Assembly: GCF_025399195.1 (NCBI RefSeq)
Contig: NW_026252111.1
Location: forward strand, 1 to 64,000
Direction: 5' to 3'
DNA length: 64,000 bases
Source: Umbelopsis ramanniana AG
Lineage: Eukaryota; Mucoromycota; Umbelopsidomycetes; Umbelopsidales; Umbelopsidaceae
Numbering within the stretch: position 1 is the first letter of the stretch; each line of letters starts with the position of its first letter. The notes beneath the pieces are model-generated. The model saw only the letters and a program-made list of their open reading frames with translations, had not been told where the DNA came from and did not search any database. A program made the position numbers and the translations under genes. Positions 1 to 12,050 of this stretch are shown here, piece after piece.

Positions 1-430
1 GGCAGGTACTGAAGAAAATTGTGACTGTTTATCGGCGAGCGAAAGGCAAAAGTAGTTGTCGTTCCATAGACTTTTTTTTTTTGTATTCAGTAGATGTCGT
101 TCCATAGACGTCTCAAAGAGAGAAGCTTCTTTAAAAAATATCAGCCCATATTATTCCAACAATTTCCAAATTTAGCCTGGGGTTGTCTCAAAATTCACGC
201 TCCTAGGGTTTGGAGACAACGCTATCCCATTCCTGCATTTTTCACTTGAGACAAAAACTTTTAGATTTTTTTACAATTGTGTATCAATGTCGCCCTCTTA
301 TTGGCTCTTTCTGGAACGACACTAAATGGCACGAATAACTACTGCACTCGTAAAAAAGCTTGTTTCTCTGTCTTCTTTTCAAGTTTATTTCTACAATTCA
401 TAACAAAAGTTGTTGACTCACAAGCTTAAC
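1..430. other. 5' flank with inverted-repeat structure
   Basis: No gene is seen upstream of the sensor kinase. The 15-mer TGTCGTTCCATAGAC occurs twice in direct orientation (57-71 and 95-109). Its first ten bases return inverted as TGGAACGACA at 312-321. Nested inside is a second inverted pair, TTGTCTCAA (184-192) and TTGAGACAA (247-255). This could be a small non-autonomous transposon (MITE-like) or a foldback regulatory region. No clear target-site duplication was found. Confidence 0.35.
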
Positions 431-3400
431 ATGCGAAAACCTAGCTTCGGCGGGAAACCTCCAATATTGGAGCTCCCGACTTTCGAAGGCACACCTCGCG
501 AAGCAACGTTTATGTATACACCTTCTGATCAGTCGACTAGAGACGTAGAAGGACTATCTGTATTCGAATCCGATGGTCAGATTGATCGAGATTCAGTGTA
601 TACCGAAAGTGACAAGGGCGAAGCAAAGAAAGAAGGGTATCGCTTATTTGGCATCATACCTTATTATATCAGCGTCGCTTGTCTTGCTCTTTTCGTCTCA
701 CTCCTTGCTCTTACAATCGGTCTTGTACTATACTACTACTTACATGGAGAAGACTATCAGAAATTCCGGACGCAGATACATACAGAATGCTCAAACAAAG
801 CAACTGTAAGTATTGATTGATTTATTTTCTTTTATTTTCTTTGATTTCGAATCGATTCGAGAAAGCACAAATATTAACGTCTCATTTTCTTATGATGAAG
901 GCAATTGAAAAACAAATAAGGTTAGATTTTTCGTCATCAATGTATGTTTAAAGATGTCAAGTTGCTCATATACATACTTTCTCAGTGGAATTGCAGCCGC
1001 TTTCGGTGGAGTATCTTTCTGGCTAGGTATGATTTCATTGCCAACCTTACTGTGAAAAATATTATTCATGTTAAACATCGCCTTTCTTTCAGATATGTCA
1101 CCAGAATCGTCTCGTACACAGAGTGGATTCGATCTAGCCGTACGCTTGGCCACCGCCAATTCTATGAGTGAGTAGATACACAGCTTATCAGAACGTTTTC
1201 AATCCTCACTAAATGATCCTCATCCCGACTTTTAAAAGACACCAACGCAGGTGAGTTTTGCCTTTGTTATGTTTTTGTAATTAGATAAAAAGAAAAAAAC
1301 TAACTATAGGTAACAGTTGAGGTTATTGCCTATGCACCTCTTGTAAACGATAGTGACCGTGCCGCTTGGGAAAGTCAATATCAAACAACTATAAAACAGT
1401 CGCAACCAGATAACTCGCTGATAACATCAGGTATGCCATCTGCCTTTTATCATTGATGCACTTTAATACCTCTCTTCGTTACTTACAATACTACCATTGC
1501 TGTTAGAGCAAAAGCCATATTACTTTCCCGTTCAATGGCAATCACCTGTGGGAGAATTTATTTTAGGACTTGATGTATATTCGAGTCCTGTTAGATCAGG
1601 TATGTATCTTGAGCTGTTGTTAACAACGTTCTCAATCTAAACGTTTTTCTAAAAAAAAGTCTTTTACATATAGACGCTCTGAACCAGACGTTGCTAAACA
1701 AAACGCCTACTCTGACCCCTTTCTTTAGTTTGGTTATTGCAAATGTCACTGGATTTTGCGTCTATTACCCTGTGTACCAAAATTATTCCATGAACGACGA
1801 TGCACTTTCCGCAATTGTGGCGGTTTGCTTTGGAGCTGATATAGCTCTTAATGAAGCACTAGAAGGCTTACAGGATTACGTAACACACGTCAGAGTTATG
1901 GATCATTTTGGTACTGTGGGCTACGAAACCACAGGGTCACAGGCATCAGGCTATAACGAAACGATGGAATTTTCTGTCATGAATGAAACATGGGTTATTT
2001 CCTGTTACGAAAATTATACAGCGCAACCGTAAGTGAATATGCAATAATTTGAAGAGAATTCTACTATCAGCTAAATGATTTGATACAGATTTGCTGCCGT
2101 CATACTCTCTATCATATTGTTGATAGGCTTCCTAGCAACCATTGCCATTATGGTTTGCTCAAGACGCTATCATCGCACGTCAAACGATGCAATCATCCAC
2201 AAGTTCAGATACAATCGTTCCAAGCGGCGTGCGCAAGCCATTCTTCAATCAATTCCAGACCCGCTCCTTGTTCTCAACGGTGATGGAAGAGTGGTGGATT
2301 GCAATCAGCAGGCTTTACATGTTTTCGGAGTGGATCACAAAAAGCGGCTGCTAGGATGTCATATCAAGCACCTTTTCGTTTCCTCCTTTACAAGTGCGCT
2401 TATTCGCGACAATGTAATACAACCAGGCCTTCATGAGGTTAGGGTAAAACGCCATCAAACTGGAGAATACTTTATAGCGGAAGCCAACTTTTCTTATGTC
2501 GAAGACATCAACGACGCTAATGATGAAAAGCCGTTCATGACGCAAGTCGTATTAATGAGAGATGTTTCGGCCAAAAAGGAGGCTGCATTACAACTTCAAA
2601 ACGCTAAACAACAAGCCGAAGACACAAACCAACAGAAATCACAGTTTTTGGCATTCGTATGTCATGAACTTAGAAGTATTTATACGTTCCTTTGCACAAG
2701 AGCTATCGTACACAATTTATTCTAATCTTTCCTACTAGACCCTCTCCATGTCATTTCTGGAATGAGTGAACTTTTAAACAATATGGTTGTACAACCAGAC
2801 AAGCAAGAATATGTCAGAAACATCATCACCTCTTCGAATCATATGCAAAGCATCGTAAATGATGTTTTGGATATTGCTCAACTGTCGGAGAATGAACTAC
2901 GTCTGAATTATCAACCCTTCAATCTGAAACAATTATTAGAAGATGAAGGAAAGTTTATGATGAGGTCAATACAAGGTAGGGCATAGAAACTTCATCAATG
3001 ATAATACGTAAAAAAAAAAAAAAAAAACTTGCTGACCTTGAAATATTACAAATTCATAGAACAAGAAGGCGACGTAAAGGGCGTCGTTAATATCTCCTAC
3101 TCTGTACCTGAGTATGTCAACAGTGATAGCACGAGAATAACACAACTTATCAAGAATCTTGTCGATAACGCGTGAGTGCACAGTACCAAATTTAAATCGT
3201 GAGCACTTTATTTCGGCAAAAGCTAATTTTATTCTACGTTCGTACAGTATCAAGTTCACTCAACAAGGCGTTGTTACCTTGGAGGTATCTGCTTCTGACA
3301 AAAAGAACCCAGACTCAACCATTGAAAATGTTTTGTTCCTCATTTCTGATACGGGCATTGGAGTATGTATATAACTGAAAAATGGAACTAGCGAAAGACA

Positions 3401-4767
3401 GAGTGAATCTTTACTGACATATTGCTTCACCAAGATTCCTGTAGAGCATCAGGACGAGATTTTCCAACCGTTTTCAAAAGCAAATATATCCATGGGTAAT
3501 CATTTTGGCAGTTCTGGTATCGGACTTTCCATCGGTACGTGATGAAATGTTAAGACTTTGAGTGTGATTTACTTTCTGGCCAATTTTATTTCACCTTACT
3601 TACTTGTGCCTTTTTCCTTGCCTTACTTTCTTTGTATGTTATAGTTCATCACCTGGTCGATCTCATGGGAGGCAGTATAGAAGTGGAAAGTGAAGTCAAC
3701 GTTGGCACTACTTTTGTAAGCGCTCGTCATACAACTTATCTGGCTTGCCTTATCATATAGCTGATATATTCTTTTTTTTTTTTGTAGAAATTCACATTGC
3801 CTTTAGCGCTTGCTACCGAGGATGATTTCTTGGCCTTCCAATCCGCCAATGATTCTACTTCTTCAACGGCTTTATCTCCTGTCAGCAATTTCGGACCCTC
3901 TGCCATAAAGCCTACACTGTTACTTGAGCGTCCACAACCAAAGAGTTCTTGGAGCATCGCTTCAAATGCGTCTAACGATCAAAGTATCGGAAGGAGCGAT
4001 GAGCAAGATTCGCTACTCGTAAACCGGGGTTCTGAAACGAACCTTATATCATCGGCTAGCACTGACGCACGTTTGTCTTCGTGCTTGTCTCTGTCAGGCT
4101 TGTCGAATGGAGGCACATCAAGCGGCGAACACGACTCCGATGCAGTATCAACTCCTAACTCTGTTCACGAGGGTGGAAGCTATAGTACAACCCGGAAGGA
4201 TTATTTTGGAGCACTGGACACAAGCGAACTAGGCACCATCGAGGAAAAGCCCGTATGCCTAGTAGCTGAGGACAATGAACTTTGTCAAAAGATCGCCACC
4301 AAGATGCTCGGCAAAGAGTATGTTGTCGAAATAGCTGCCAATGGCCAGATTGCCGTTGACACTGTCATGGCAGCACCAGACAGGTTTAACATCATTATCA
4401 TGGATATCATTATGCCTGAAATGGATGGAATCCAAGCTACTATAGAGCTCAGAAAGAATGGCATCAAAATTCCCATTATTGCGTAAGTGTTTCTTCACTA
4501 TATATCTTTCAACATTGAACATCTCGTTCTAATCCAATTCCATACAGCGTCACGGCTAACGCAGCCGAGGCCGACAAGAAAGAAGCCATGAGGCACGGCT
4601 TCAACGGCTATGTAAGTCAACATCCTTTTTCATTTTCTCTCCACTGGGGGTTAACGCCATTTACTCATCTATCTTTTTCTTAGATCACGAAGCCTTACAA
4701 ACGTAACCTTCTAACTGCTATGCAGCGAGCCCTGAGTGCTGCCAAGCAAGAATCATCATCGTCATAG
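431..4767 (+). CDS. CHASE-domain hybrid histidine kinase
   Basis: A membrane sensor kinase that should bind a small ligand outside the cytoplasm and pass phosphate His-Asp-His-Asp. The ATG at 431 opens a cytosolic N-tail and a transmembrane segment near residues 80-105. An extracellular CHASE domain follows (core around 1321-2030, with a VEVIAYAPLV stretch), then a second membrane helix at about 2095-2155 and a PAS domain (ILQSIPDPLLVLNGDGRVVD). The kinase core is complete: the H-box HELRNP is rebuilt across an intron, with N-box LIKNLVDNA, G1 SDTGIGI, F-box IFQPFSK and G2 SSGIGLSI. A Ser/Thr-rich linker leads to a receiver domain with acidic pocket AEDN, phospho-acceptor Asp in IIMDIIMPEMDG, and the TKPYK lysine. 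There are roughly a dozen exons; the small ones at 1027-1315 are uncertain. CHASE kinases are the cytokinin-receptor type of plants and are known from early-diverging fungi. The ligand here is unknown. Confidence 0.9.
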
Positions 4768-5071
4768 CCACTCTCTGTTTTCATACACCTGCCGACAACT
4801 ATACCATTTCTGTATGTGAGCATAAGATCTAACGCACATGTATTTTCTTTTTAAGCGTTATATAAATATCAGCTATAGAGCTATCACTCAAAATTGTACA
4901 CCATATATTCCCGTCCAATAATTTTCTCGTTTCATTTGGGGAACTGGATATATTATAAATTGCGTCTTTTTACTGATTCAGGCACAAGCACGAACGTGAG
5001 GAAGAAGAAGAATGATAACCAACATTAAATACACGAAAAGTTTTCTACTGTACAATTTCTCGCACTCCGAT
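4768..5071. other. Convergent 3' flanks
   Basis: AT-rich sequence between the stop codons of the sensor kinase (+) and PEX14 (-). It should hold both 3' UTRs. No ORF or RNA gene is seen. Confidence 0.6.
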
Positions 5072-6253
5072 TTACTGTTCCTTCACCTCTGCTTTGGAGT
5101 CAGCGGCAATTTCTGAAGATTCGTCTGCAGCAGGTTGTTTTTCGCTGCTACCGGTTGGTTTATTTTCGGTAGCTGCTGGGGCAGTCTTCGAAGCAATTTG
5201 CCAACTGGGAATGCCGGGGCGAGCAGAGGAATTAAAGGTAGCCGAAAGTCTTGGTGAAATACCATTGGTTTCAGCAGCAGGAGGTGAGGTGACAGAGGGA
5301 GAGCTAGAAGCAGCGCCATCCAACAATGCGGTGGCAGGTCGACGGCTGAGGAGAAGTGACTTGAGAGATTTGACTTCTGTTTGCAAATCATTCAAAATAG
5401 TCGCTTGGGCATCCTTGTTACGATCCAGCATCTAAGGGACGCACGCACGTTAAAATCAGCGTTATTCTCCAAGCATGCAAATTGACTGGTTCTTAAACCT
5501 ACCTTGGGTATTAATCCCTTGATGACCTCAACATCTTCTTTGATGGATTTGAATTCCTCATCCTTATTATTATCGCTTTCTTCAAGCTTCTTAAGAGTCT
5601 CCTGCAGAGTGCTCAGTGTGTCGTTGACCTTTTCAGATTGTGCAGAGACGTTGGTGAGAGCAGTGCTGGTTTGCTCTTGGATCTCCTTGAGAGAGTCTTC
5701 CACTGTAATTATAACAGCCATGTTAATAAAATGCCACTGTACTGAGCAAAGGTATCACCACTTGACTTGCCTGCTTGGAATTGCTCATCCAATCGCTTCT
5801 GCTCGACTTCGAGATCTTCACTGGATGGTACCTTGAACAAAGGACCAAACAATCTCTGCCAGAAGGAAAGTCCCGTTAACATACAAGTTTCGCCATCATT
5901 CCCATTTCAATTCACTTTACCTTTGCCAAATGCCATACACCGTAACCGACACCTCCAGCCATGACGGCGGCAATAAAGACATCTCGCCAATCGTAACTTG
6001 CTCTTGCTGGAACAGGAGGAGGAGCCTGCATGACAACGCCTCCACCAGGGTATGCGACGGCACCGGGTGCGGCAACAGTGGTAGCTTCCGTGGATTTACC
6101 GTTGGCTCTTGACATTGCTTCCTCAATCTCTTCTGCTGTCAAGCCTTTGCTTTCCAAGAAGGCGACTTTCTTGGCCAACGGAGCAGACTGCACCTTTGGA
6201 TCGGACAGAAACGAAACTGCCGACTTGAGCATAACTTCCCTGGGAGCAGCCAT
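5072..6253 (-). CDS. PEX14: Peroxin-14, peroxisomal import docking protein
   Basis: PEX14 is the membrane docking factor that receives cargo-loaded PEX5/PEX7 at the peroxisome. The N-terminal residues match the conserved Pex14 domain (REVMLKSAVSFLSDPKVQ, then APLAKKVAFLESKGLT), which binds WxxxF motifs of PEX5. A short Pro/Gly linker leads to a hydrophobic segment in the family's usual place (YDWRDVFIAAVMAGGVGYG). Next comes a coiled coil (LKEIQEQTSTALTNVSAQ and following, about 5500-5720). The C-tail is Ser/Ala/Pro/Glu-rich and ends AEVKEQ. There are four exons; the CAT at 6251-6253 is the start. Length and domain order agree with fungal Pex14. It runs convergent to the sensor kinase. Confidence 0.92.
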
Positions 6254-7017
6254 ATTTACTGATGAAAAGGAAAGCGGGGATCGTGTGAAGCAAAAGTGAA
6301 CAGCGAAGTGTGGAGAAATTTATTCAATTTTTGCTGACACACTGCAATGTGACATGTGAAACCGACCATAGGCACCCAAAGTCAGCACATTAAAGATTGC
6401 TCAGCCAGCCAAATTTACATTAGCAAATTCAATGAAATATTAAGCTGATCGAGAGACAATCTCTCTTTGATGCTGTAGTTACTATGGCTGTCCCTTCCAG
6501 CATAGGCCACCAAACTCTCTCTAAGGGCCATGCTATTTGTTGAGCATCAGGCGTATTTGCTAAGAGTATTCTCCATGATGACTGACCTGATGGTTATTTA
6601 AAGCTATACAGCTATCTTACTCACTCAAATGGCGCGTAAAGCTGGTTTGGGCAAGCCAATGGTTGGCCGCAAAGGACGCAATCACGTCAAAGTTTGAGAA
6701 TTTCCGTGATACATCAATTATTAGTAGGCCATATTTATTTTACGCCAGGCTACAGGCAGTTTGAAGAAAGATAAAACGATAGAAATCAGGTATGTCAATG
6801 AGTATTGTGACAGAGAAGAGGTTTTGGCTTAAATTGCCCGAAGATAGCAAAGAGCAGCTATGCGGTTTTGGTTGCAAGCGAGAGAGCAAAGTTTAAAACA
6901 CAGTGACTTCTCACGATTTTTTTTCTTTGAATGATAGCGTCCACTTTCAAAGCAAGTCGTACGATATTGTCTCGAGCTTTCAACAACTATCAAAAACACT
7001 CTAAAAGACATTACACT
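6254..7017. other. Intergenic region with a possible 22-codon ORF
   Basis: Divergent promoter region between PEX14 (-) and the dehydrogenase (+). A short basic ORF at 6629-6697 starts in good context 30-40 bp after a TTATTTAAAG box and reads MARKAGLGKPMVGRKGRNHV plus two residues. It could be a microprotein, the first exon of a small gene with possible splice sites near 6752-6790, or chance. No family was recognised. Confidence 0.3.
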
Positions 7018-8232
7018 ATGGGTAGACTTGAAGGAAAAGTAGTCTTGGTGTGAGTAATTGTTCTTGTGTTTTCATACATTCTGACCGTGGTCGGCATTCC
7101 TAACGTTGTTTCTGGTCTTCGTCGCAATGTCAGTACTGGCGCATCAGCTGGTATTGGTGCCGCCTGTGCCAAGGAATTTGCAAAGGAAGGTTCCCATCTT
7201 GTAAGTTTCGAGCAAAATGATATGATTTGCTTTGTGCCGTTCTATCTGACAAGTTATATTAGATCATCACAGGTCGTCGTTTGGAACGCCTAGAGAGTCT
7301 CAAGAATGAGCTTGCAGGTCTGTACCCCAATCAAATAGTCCACCCTATCGCATTGGACGTTCGCAGCAGAAACGCTATCAATGGCGCTATTGCTTCTCTC
7401 CCAACTGACTTGAAGAACATTGATGTCTTGGTCAACAATGCCGGTCTCGTTATTGGTCTCGATAAGCTGTCAGATGTGACCGAAGACGCCATCGATACCA
7501 TGTTGGACACTAACGTCAAGGGTCTGGTCTACCTTACCCAGGCGGTTCTTCCCGGCATGAAGGAACAAAAGAAGGGTCATATCATTAATGTTGGCTCAGT
7601 ATCTGGTAAAGCATCGTGATTGGAAGGTGAATTAGATTCAAGTGTAGCAGTGCATTTAACATGCTTGTCATGGTTGGTCTTTAGGAAAGCAAGTCTATGC
7701 AGGAGGCGGCATCTATTGTGGTAAGTCACCCATTTTGTCTTTGCATGTGCACTGTTGCAAGCCTTTGTTTGCTAAATAGGTCATATCTCTTTTACAGCTT
7801 CCAAGCACGCTGTTGATGCCATCTCAAGAACCTTGTTGCTGGAGTTGGTCGACACTCCTCTCCGTGTCACTCAAATCAACCCTGGCATGGTCAACACCGA
7901 ATTCTCAACTGTTCGTTTCGGTGGTGACTCTACAAAGGCTGATGCTGTTTACAAGGGTCTGCAGCCCTTGGTGGGCGAAGATATTGGTGAGCATATAGTA
8001 TTTTATTCTTAATCTTTGACAGAACGCTTTTTGTGCGCTAATTGTGATCATTCTGTAGCTGAAATCGTCACCTTCGCCGCTTCTCGCCCCCCTCACGTTA
8101 ACATTGCTGATGTCCTTGGTAAGTAAATGAGTGCAAAGATGAAGAAAGGATAACCAGTATGCTGACTTGAAGCCACTTTTTCAAGTCTTCCCAACTGCTC
8201 AAGCCGACGCTAGAACCAGCCACAGAGAATAA
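7018..8232 (+). CDS. NADP-dependent short-chain dehydrogenase, YMR226C/YdfG type
   Basis: A cytosolic oxidoreductase of the classical SDR family. It is closest in sequence features to the yeast YMR226C and bacterial YdfG enzymes, which oxidise serine, 3-hydroxy acids and related hydroxy compounds with NADP. The glycine-rich cofactor motif TGASAGIG is restored across intron 1. The NNAG motif, the catalytic Ser of NVGSVSG and the YxxxK of YCASK (rebuilt across the intron ending near 7798) are all present. So is the family's C-terminal stretch RPPHVNIADVLVFPTAQA. Six exons give about 265 residues, the expected length. An AATAAA-like signal lies near 8324. It is convergent with the elongase gene 243 bp away. 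Confidence 0.9.
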
Positions 8233-8475
8233 GCTAGGGCGCTGTTCCCTCGCAACTGTCCGATTATTCTTTTCTTCCTCAATACAACGGCTAGCTTCGT
8301 GTGGTTATTATGGAATGTAACAAATAAAACCTCTTGTCGCTCCTAGCGCTTTCTATCGCACGATACATTTCGCTTCATACATAATGTGAGACCTATTACA
8401 TTATTGATGGTTTATTAAGTGTAATATTACTACTTTCAAGTACGTAAAAGAGATGATGAGAGGATGTAGATTAGT

Positions 8476-9718
8476 TTATGCGGCTTTAGGCTTTTCTTCA
8501 GGCATTTTAGGCTTGTAGGTCTTGCGATAGAAACTGATGAACAGGAAGAGGTAGCTGGTAAGCAAGAAGGTTCCAAACGAGGCAGCAATCTCTTCTCCAG
8601 CGCAGTTATCGTAATAAGGCATGAATGGCCAGAATGTAGAGGTGAAGTAGTTGTAAGAACAGAAGTAAATGACAAACAAGTCAATCACGAATTGAGTAAT
8701 TTGCAGGGTCTGGAGAGAGAAATAGAGTGGGAGACATGAGTCAATTAGTAGCCATACAATGTAACTCCTACAAAACAAATTCATAAGTTAACTAACTTAC
8801 AGTAAGATACTTCTTCCACCAAATGCGGTATCCAGCAGCAGTGCAAGCGTAATAGTAATACATCAGGACGTGAACCATGAGGTTAAGGACAATGGGCACC
8901 CAAGACTAGGTGTCGGAGTAGATGAATGTTAATGAAACGCTCGTAATTCAGATCAGAGATTTTTCTCCACTTACCACACTAGTTCTGCCATTCAGCTGAG
9001 TGAAACACAACACCATGGTCATGCTATGATGGTACCAATGCAAAAATCCTGTCAAAAGCAAATAAAAAAAAATTGTTGTTGTTTGTTGTCAATAAAAGTA
9101 AGCTCAGTATGATCAAGCCGCCGACGAAACCCTCTAACGCTCCTTTCATTCAAATAGGTACAGAAATAAAGAAACACATACCGATATTCTTTCTCTTCAC
9201 AGCCAAGAACATGGTGTCTATCAATTCCCAGTACTTGACGAGATAATTGAGGTAATACAAATGTTCCAATTCTTGAGTCCAAGCGTCGTGGTTACAGACG
9301 GCGTAAAAGAGTCCATGTCTGGCAACAATAGGAACCAGTTGCTCTATGAACAACAGCAACAGGCCACCAGAGACAGCAGTAAGAAGAAGATTGTGGAAGA
9401 TGAATAACCCCTTCAAGCGGAGAGCAGGAATATCCAAACGCTTGAACAAGAATTGAGTAGTAAAAATCAGGAAATAGTATCCAATGCAGGTCCAGAAAAC
9501 TAAAAGTGATGGTTAGAGATTTTCCCTTCATTCAAATTCTGTCATCTCAACTAGAGCATAAAAAAAATATTTCTTTGACACGTACCTGTGCTATTTTCTG
9601 ACAGTGGGGTTTGTCCTTGAATATAACGGAAGCTGCTTGCTTGTTTTCCAGTAACAGCTTGGTAGGCTGTATCAAAGTAGCTGTGCAAGTATATACCAAA
9701 AGGACGATCTAGAGACAT
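8476..9718 (-). CDS. ELO-family very-long-chain fatty acid elongase
   Basis: An ER multi-pass condensing enzyme that joins malonyl-CoA to an acyl-CoA in the first step of each elongation cycle. The histidine box HWYHHS follows the conserved ELELIDT-like stretch (YLVKYWELIDTMFLAVKRKN). The later motifs MYYYYACTAAG and LQITQFVIDL are those of the family. Several hydrophobic spans are evident, and the tail is basic (YKPKMPEEKPKAA), as in ER membrane proteins. Four or five exons give about 290 residues. The start at 9718 reads MSLDRPFGIYLH. Which chain length it handles cannot be told from the sequence. Confidence 0.93.
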
Positions 9719-10310
9719 GTTGAAAAGAAACAGATGAAGCCAGGAGGCACGAGCAGAATAAAAAGTTTGAAGATCTTATTGAAATGGCGATACAGTTACC
9801 AAGGTGACACAAATTTTCACAAGGAAGAGTGGTGGAATTGGGATTTTCGGTGTTACAAGTCGGCAACGACCTCCATTGATGCAAGTTTTGTTACTTTGCA
9901 TTCTGATGACAAGCTTACTCTATGAAAGTGAAACTACATAATACACGATGGATACCTGCAAAAAGGTAAAGTCGGTTGAAAGGCGAATCAGTTTTTGACA
10001 AGTATTTTTTGTGGCGGTAAGCTAGCATGGGCTACTTTTCACGCAGCGAAGAGGGGATCAAAGAGCATGGGGATGTAAACAAGACAAAAAAACTAACAAT
10101 GAAAAATACAGCTCATCATTACCAGCCATAACGCAACAATAGCGAGAAATAACGGTGCCAAAAAGAAAAACCTGGACCCATCATAGCCCACCACAATAGG
10201 AAATTTTGTTCTGCTGGTTCATCATGACGTTTGAATGAAACGCCAAAGTAAAAAGTCGATAAATACCAGGCATGCCTCTGAGGAGATCATCTCATTGCTT
10301 CTACATACCT
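9719..10310. other. Divergent promoter region
   Basis: Shared upstream region of the elongase (-) and the Ish1-like gene (+). A TATA-like CGATAAATACC lies about 45-50 bp before the plus-strand ATG. No gene is supported; the 63-codon frame at 9734 has no coding character. Confidence 0.5.
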
Positions 10311-12050
10311 ATGTTCTCTAAAAAGCTTTTAGCACTACTGCTGCTTACCATCCTCTCCTTGGTACTCGTTGCTGGTAATGATTCGAGTACTTTGCAAAGA
10401 AAAGGCCGATGACGTTCAGACCAACTCACCTATTTCTTTTATACCGTGTGTAGAGTGCAAGGTTTTCCAAGCAGACGATGTATCCACATGGGATAAATCC
10501 AAGCTCAAGTCTTGGCTTTCTGAGCATAATATTAATTATGACTCCAAAGCCGATCTTCCCAGCCTTGTCAAGCAATATCGCGATTCCGCTACACATTATG
10601 CCAACTTGTTTGGCGTTAAAGTTGACCAGGCAACAAGCAAGCTTCAAAACAGTTTGACCGCCCAAAAGGACATCTCTGGAGCTAATGTTGAATACATTGT
10701 TGAGGAAGTCAAGCGACAGCTTCGTGTTCTTGATCTTGAAGGCCAACTTGACTACAGACATATTCAGGTATGTGAGATTCATGTGAAAGTACATCAGTGC
10801 GACTCCGGACTTTCAATATTAACCCTATGAACTTTCAGGGAGGCTTGAACAAGGCCAAGAAGAATGTCATTAAGCAGAAGGCTGCTACTGAAGAGCAGTG
10901 GGCTAATATTGTTACTGATGTTGAAGCTGAATTTCTTGACACAAAGCAAACTTGGTATCAAAAGTTCTTCAGCAACAAGAAGACCGCATCTGATAGCGCT
11001 CAAGCATGGCTGGACGAGACCAAGGCTCACCTTCAGAAGCAAAAGAACCTCTCCGAGGCCCAGATTGACGAGATCATTAACTCTCTTCGTTCAAGACTTG
11101 GAAGTGTAAATGATTGGCGCAAAGAGTCCGCTAAGAAGGATAAGACTTGGTTTAAGCAGCTGCAAAAGGATTTGCAGTCTAAGGCCGACATGACCCAAGA
11201 ACAAGCCGAAGAGGTCATTGCTGGTCTTGAGTCCGATTTTGCTGGGTTTAAAACCTCTGCTATCGAATACGCAAATGGAGCTTATGATAATGGTCAAGCT
11301 TACCTTACCTCTTTTGTCGAACGTGTCACTACCAGCCTTCGCGAATCAGGTGAATTGACGCAAGCCAAGATTAATGAAATCATCGCTGCCATTACATCCC
11401 GCTTCCAAAATGTGAACTGGAGAACCATGCCACCACAACAACAGAAGACTTACCTTGAACAGTTGAGAGATGATATCTCCGTCCGATCTGAACAGACCAA
11501 GGATCAAGTGAACAACATTGTTTCTATTGTCTCCAAGACTCTCGAAGACTACCTCGTTTCTATCAAGGCCTATCTTTCTCCTGGTGCATCAGAAGCATCC
11601 AAGAGCGCATCCAGTGTGTACTCCGGTGCTACTGCCAATGCAGACAGCGCAAAGAGCACTGTCGTCTCTGCCACTGATAATGCCAAGAACTCTGCTGCCT
11701 CTGCTACAGATAATGCCAAGAGCTCTGCCGCGTCTGCCACTGACAATGCTAAGAGCTCTGTTGCATCAGCTACCAATGACGTACAAAAGGGTGTCCACAA
11801 ATGGTTAAGAGACAATGAACGCAGTCTCTATGAAAAGAAGGGATATGCCCAAGCACACATTGACTGGGTTGAGAACTATCTCATCAACAAGTTCAATAAT
11901 GCTCGTCGCATCACTACTGATGAAGTTAACGATGCTGCCACCGCCATTCATGAATACCTTGTAAAAACTGCCGATGTCTCTGAGAAGCAGGCCAAAGCAA
12001 CTGTAGATCAAATACGCAATGGTCTCCAACACGCTCGAGACGAACTATGA
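10311..12050 (+). CDS. ER-luminal Ish1/Msc1-like protein with LEA-type repeats and RDEL tail
   Basis: Exons 10311-10374, 10454-10767 and 10839-12050 give 529 residues. Residues 1-21 form a clear signal peptide (MFSKKLLALLLLTILSLVLV). An Ish1 motif follows: WDKSKLKSWLSEHNI, then LPSLVKQYRDSA. The rest is mostly charged helix in repeating units (WLDETKAHLQKQ, WFKQLQKDLQSK, YLEQLRDDI) of the kind in Msc1/Ish1 relatives. At 11667-11779 there are about three and a half copies of an 11-residue repeat, SATDNAKSSAA, like the 11-mers of group 3 LEA proteins. The protein ends HARDEL, and a terminal RDEL is an ER-retrieval variant of HDEL. Signal peptide plus RDEL implies residence in the ER lumen. Relatives are stress-induced (Ish1 in fission yeast); the role here is inferred as stress protection. 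Confidence 0.82.
11667..11779 (+). repeat. 33-bp tandem repeat encoding an 11-residue motif
   Basis: About 3.4 tandem units of 33 bp (11667-11699, 11700-11732, 11733-11765 and a partial unit) lie in frame in the Ish1-like gene. Each encodes a variant of SATDNAKSSAA. Third-base differences between units show that the protein repeat is being maintained, not that the duplication is very recent. Confidence 0.8.
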
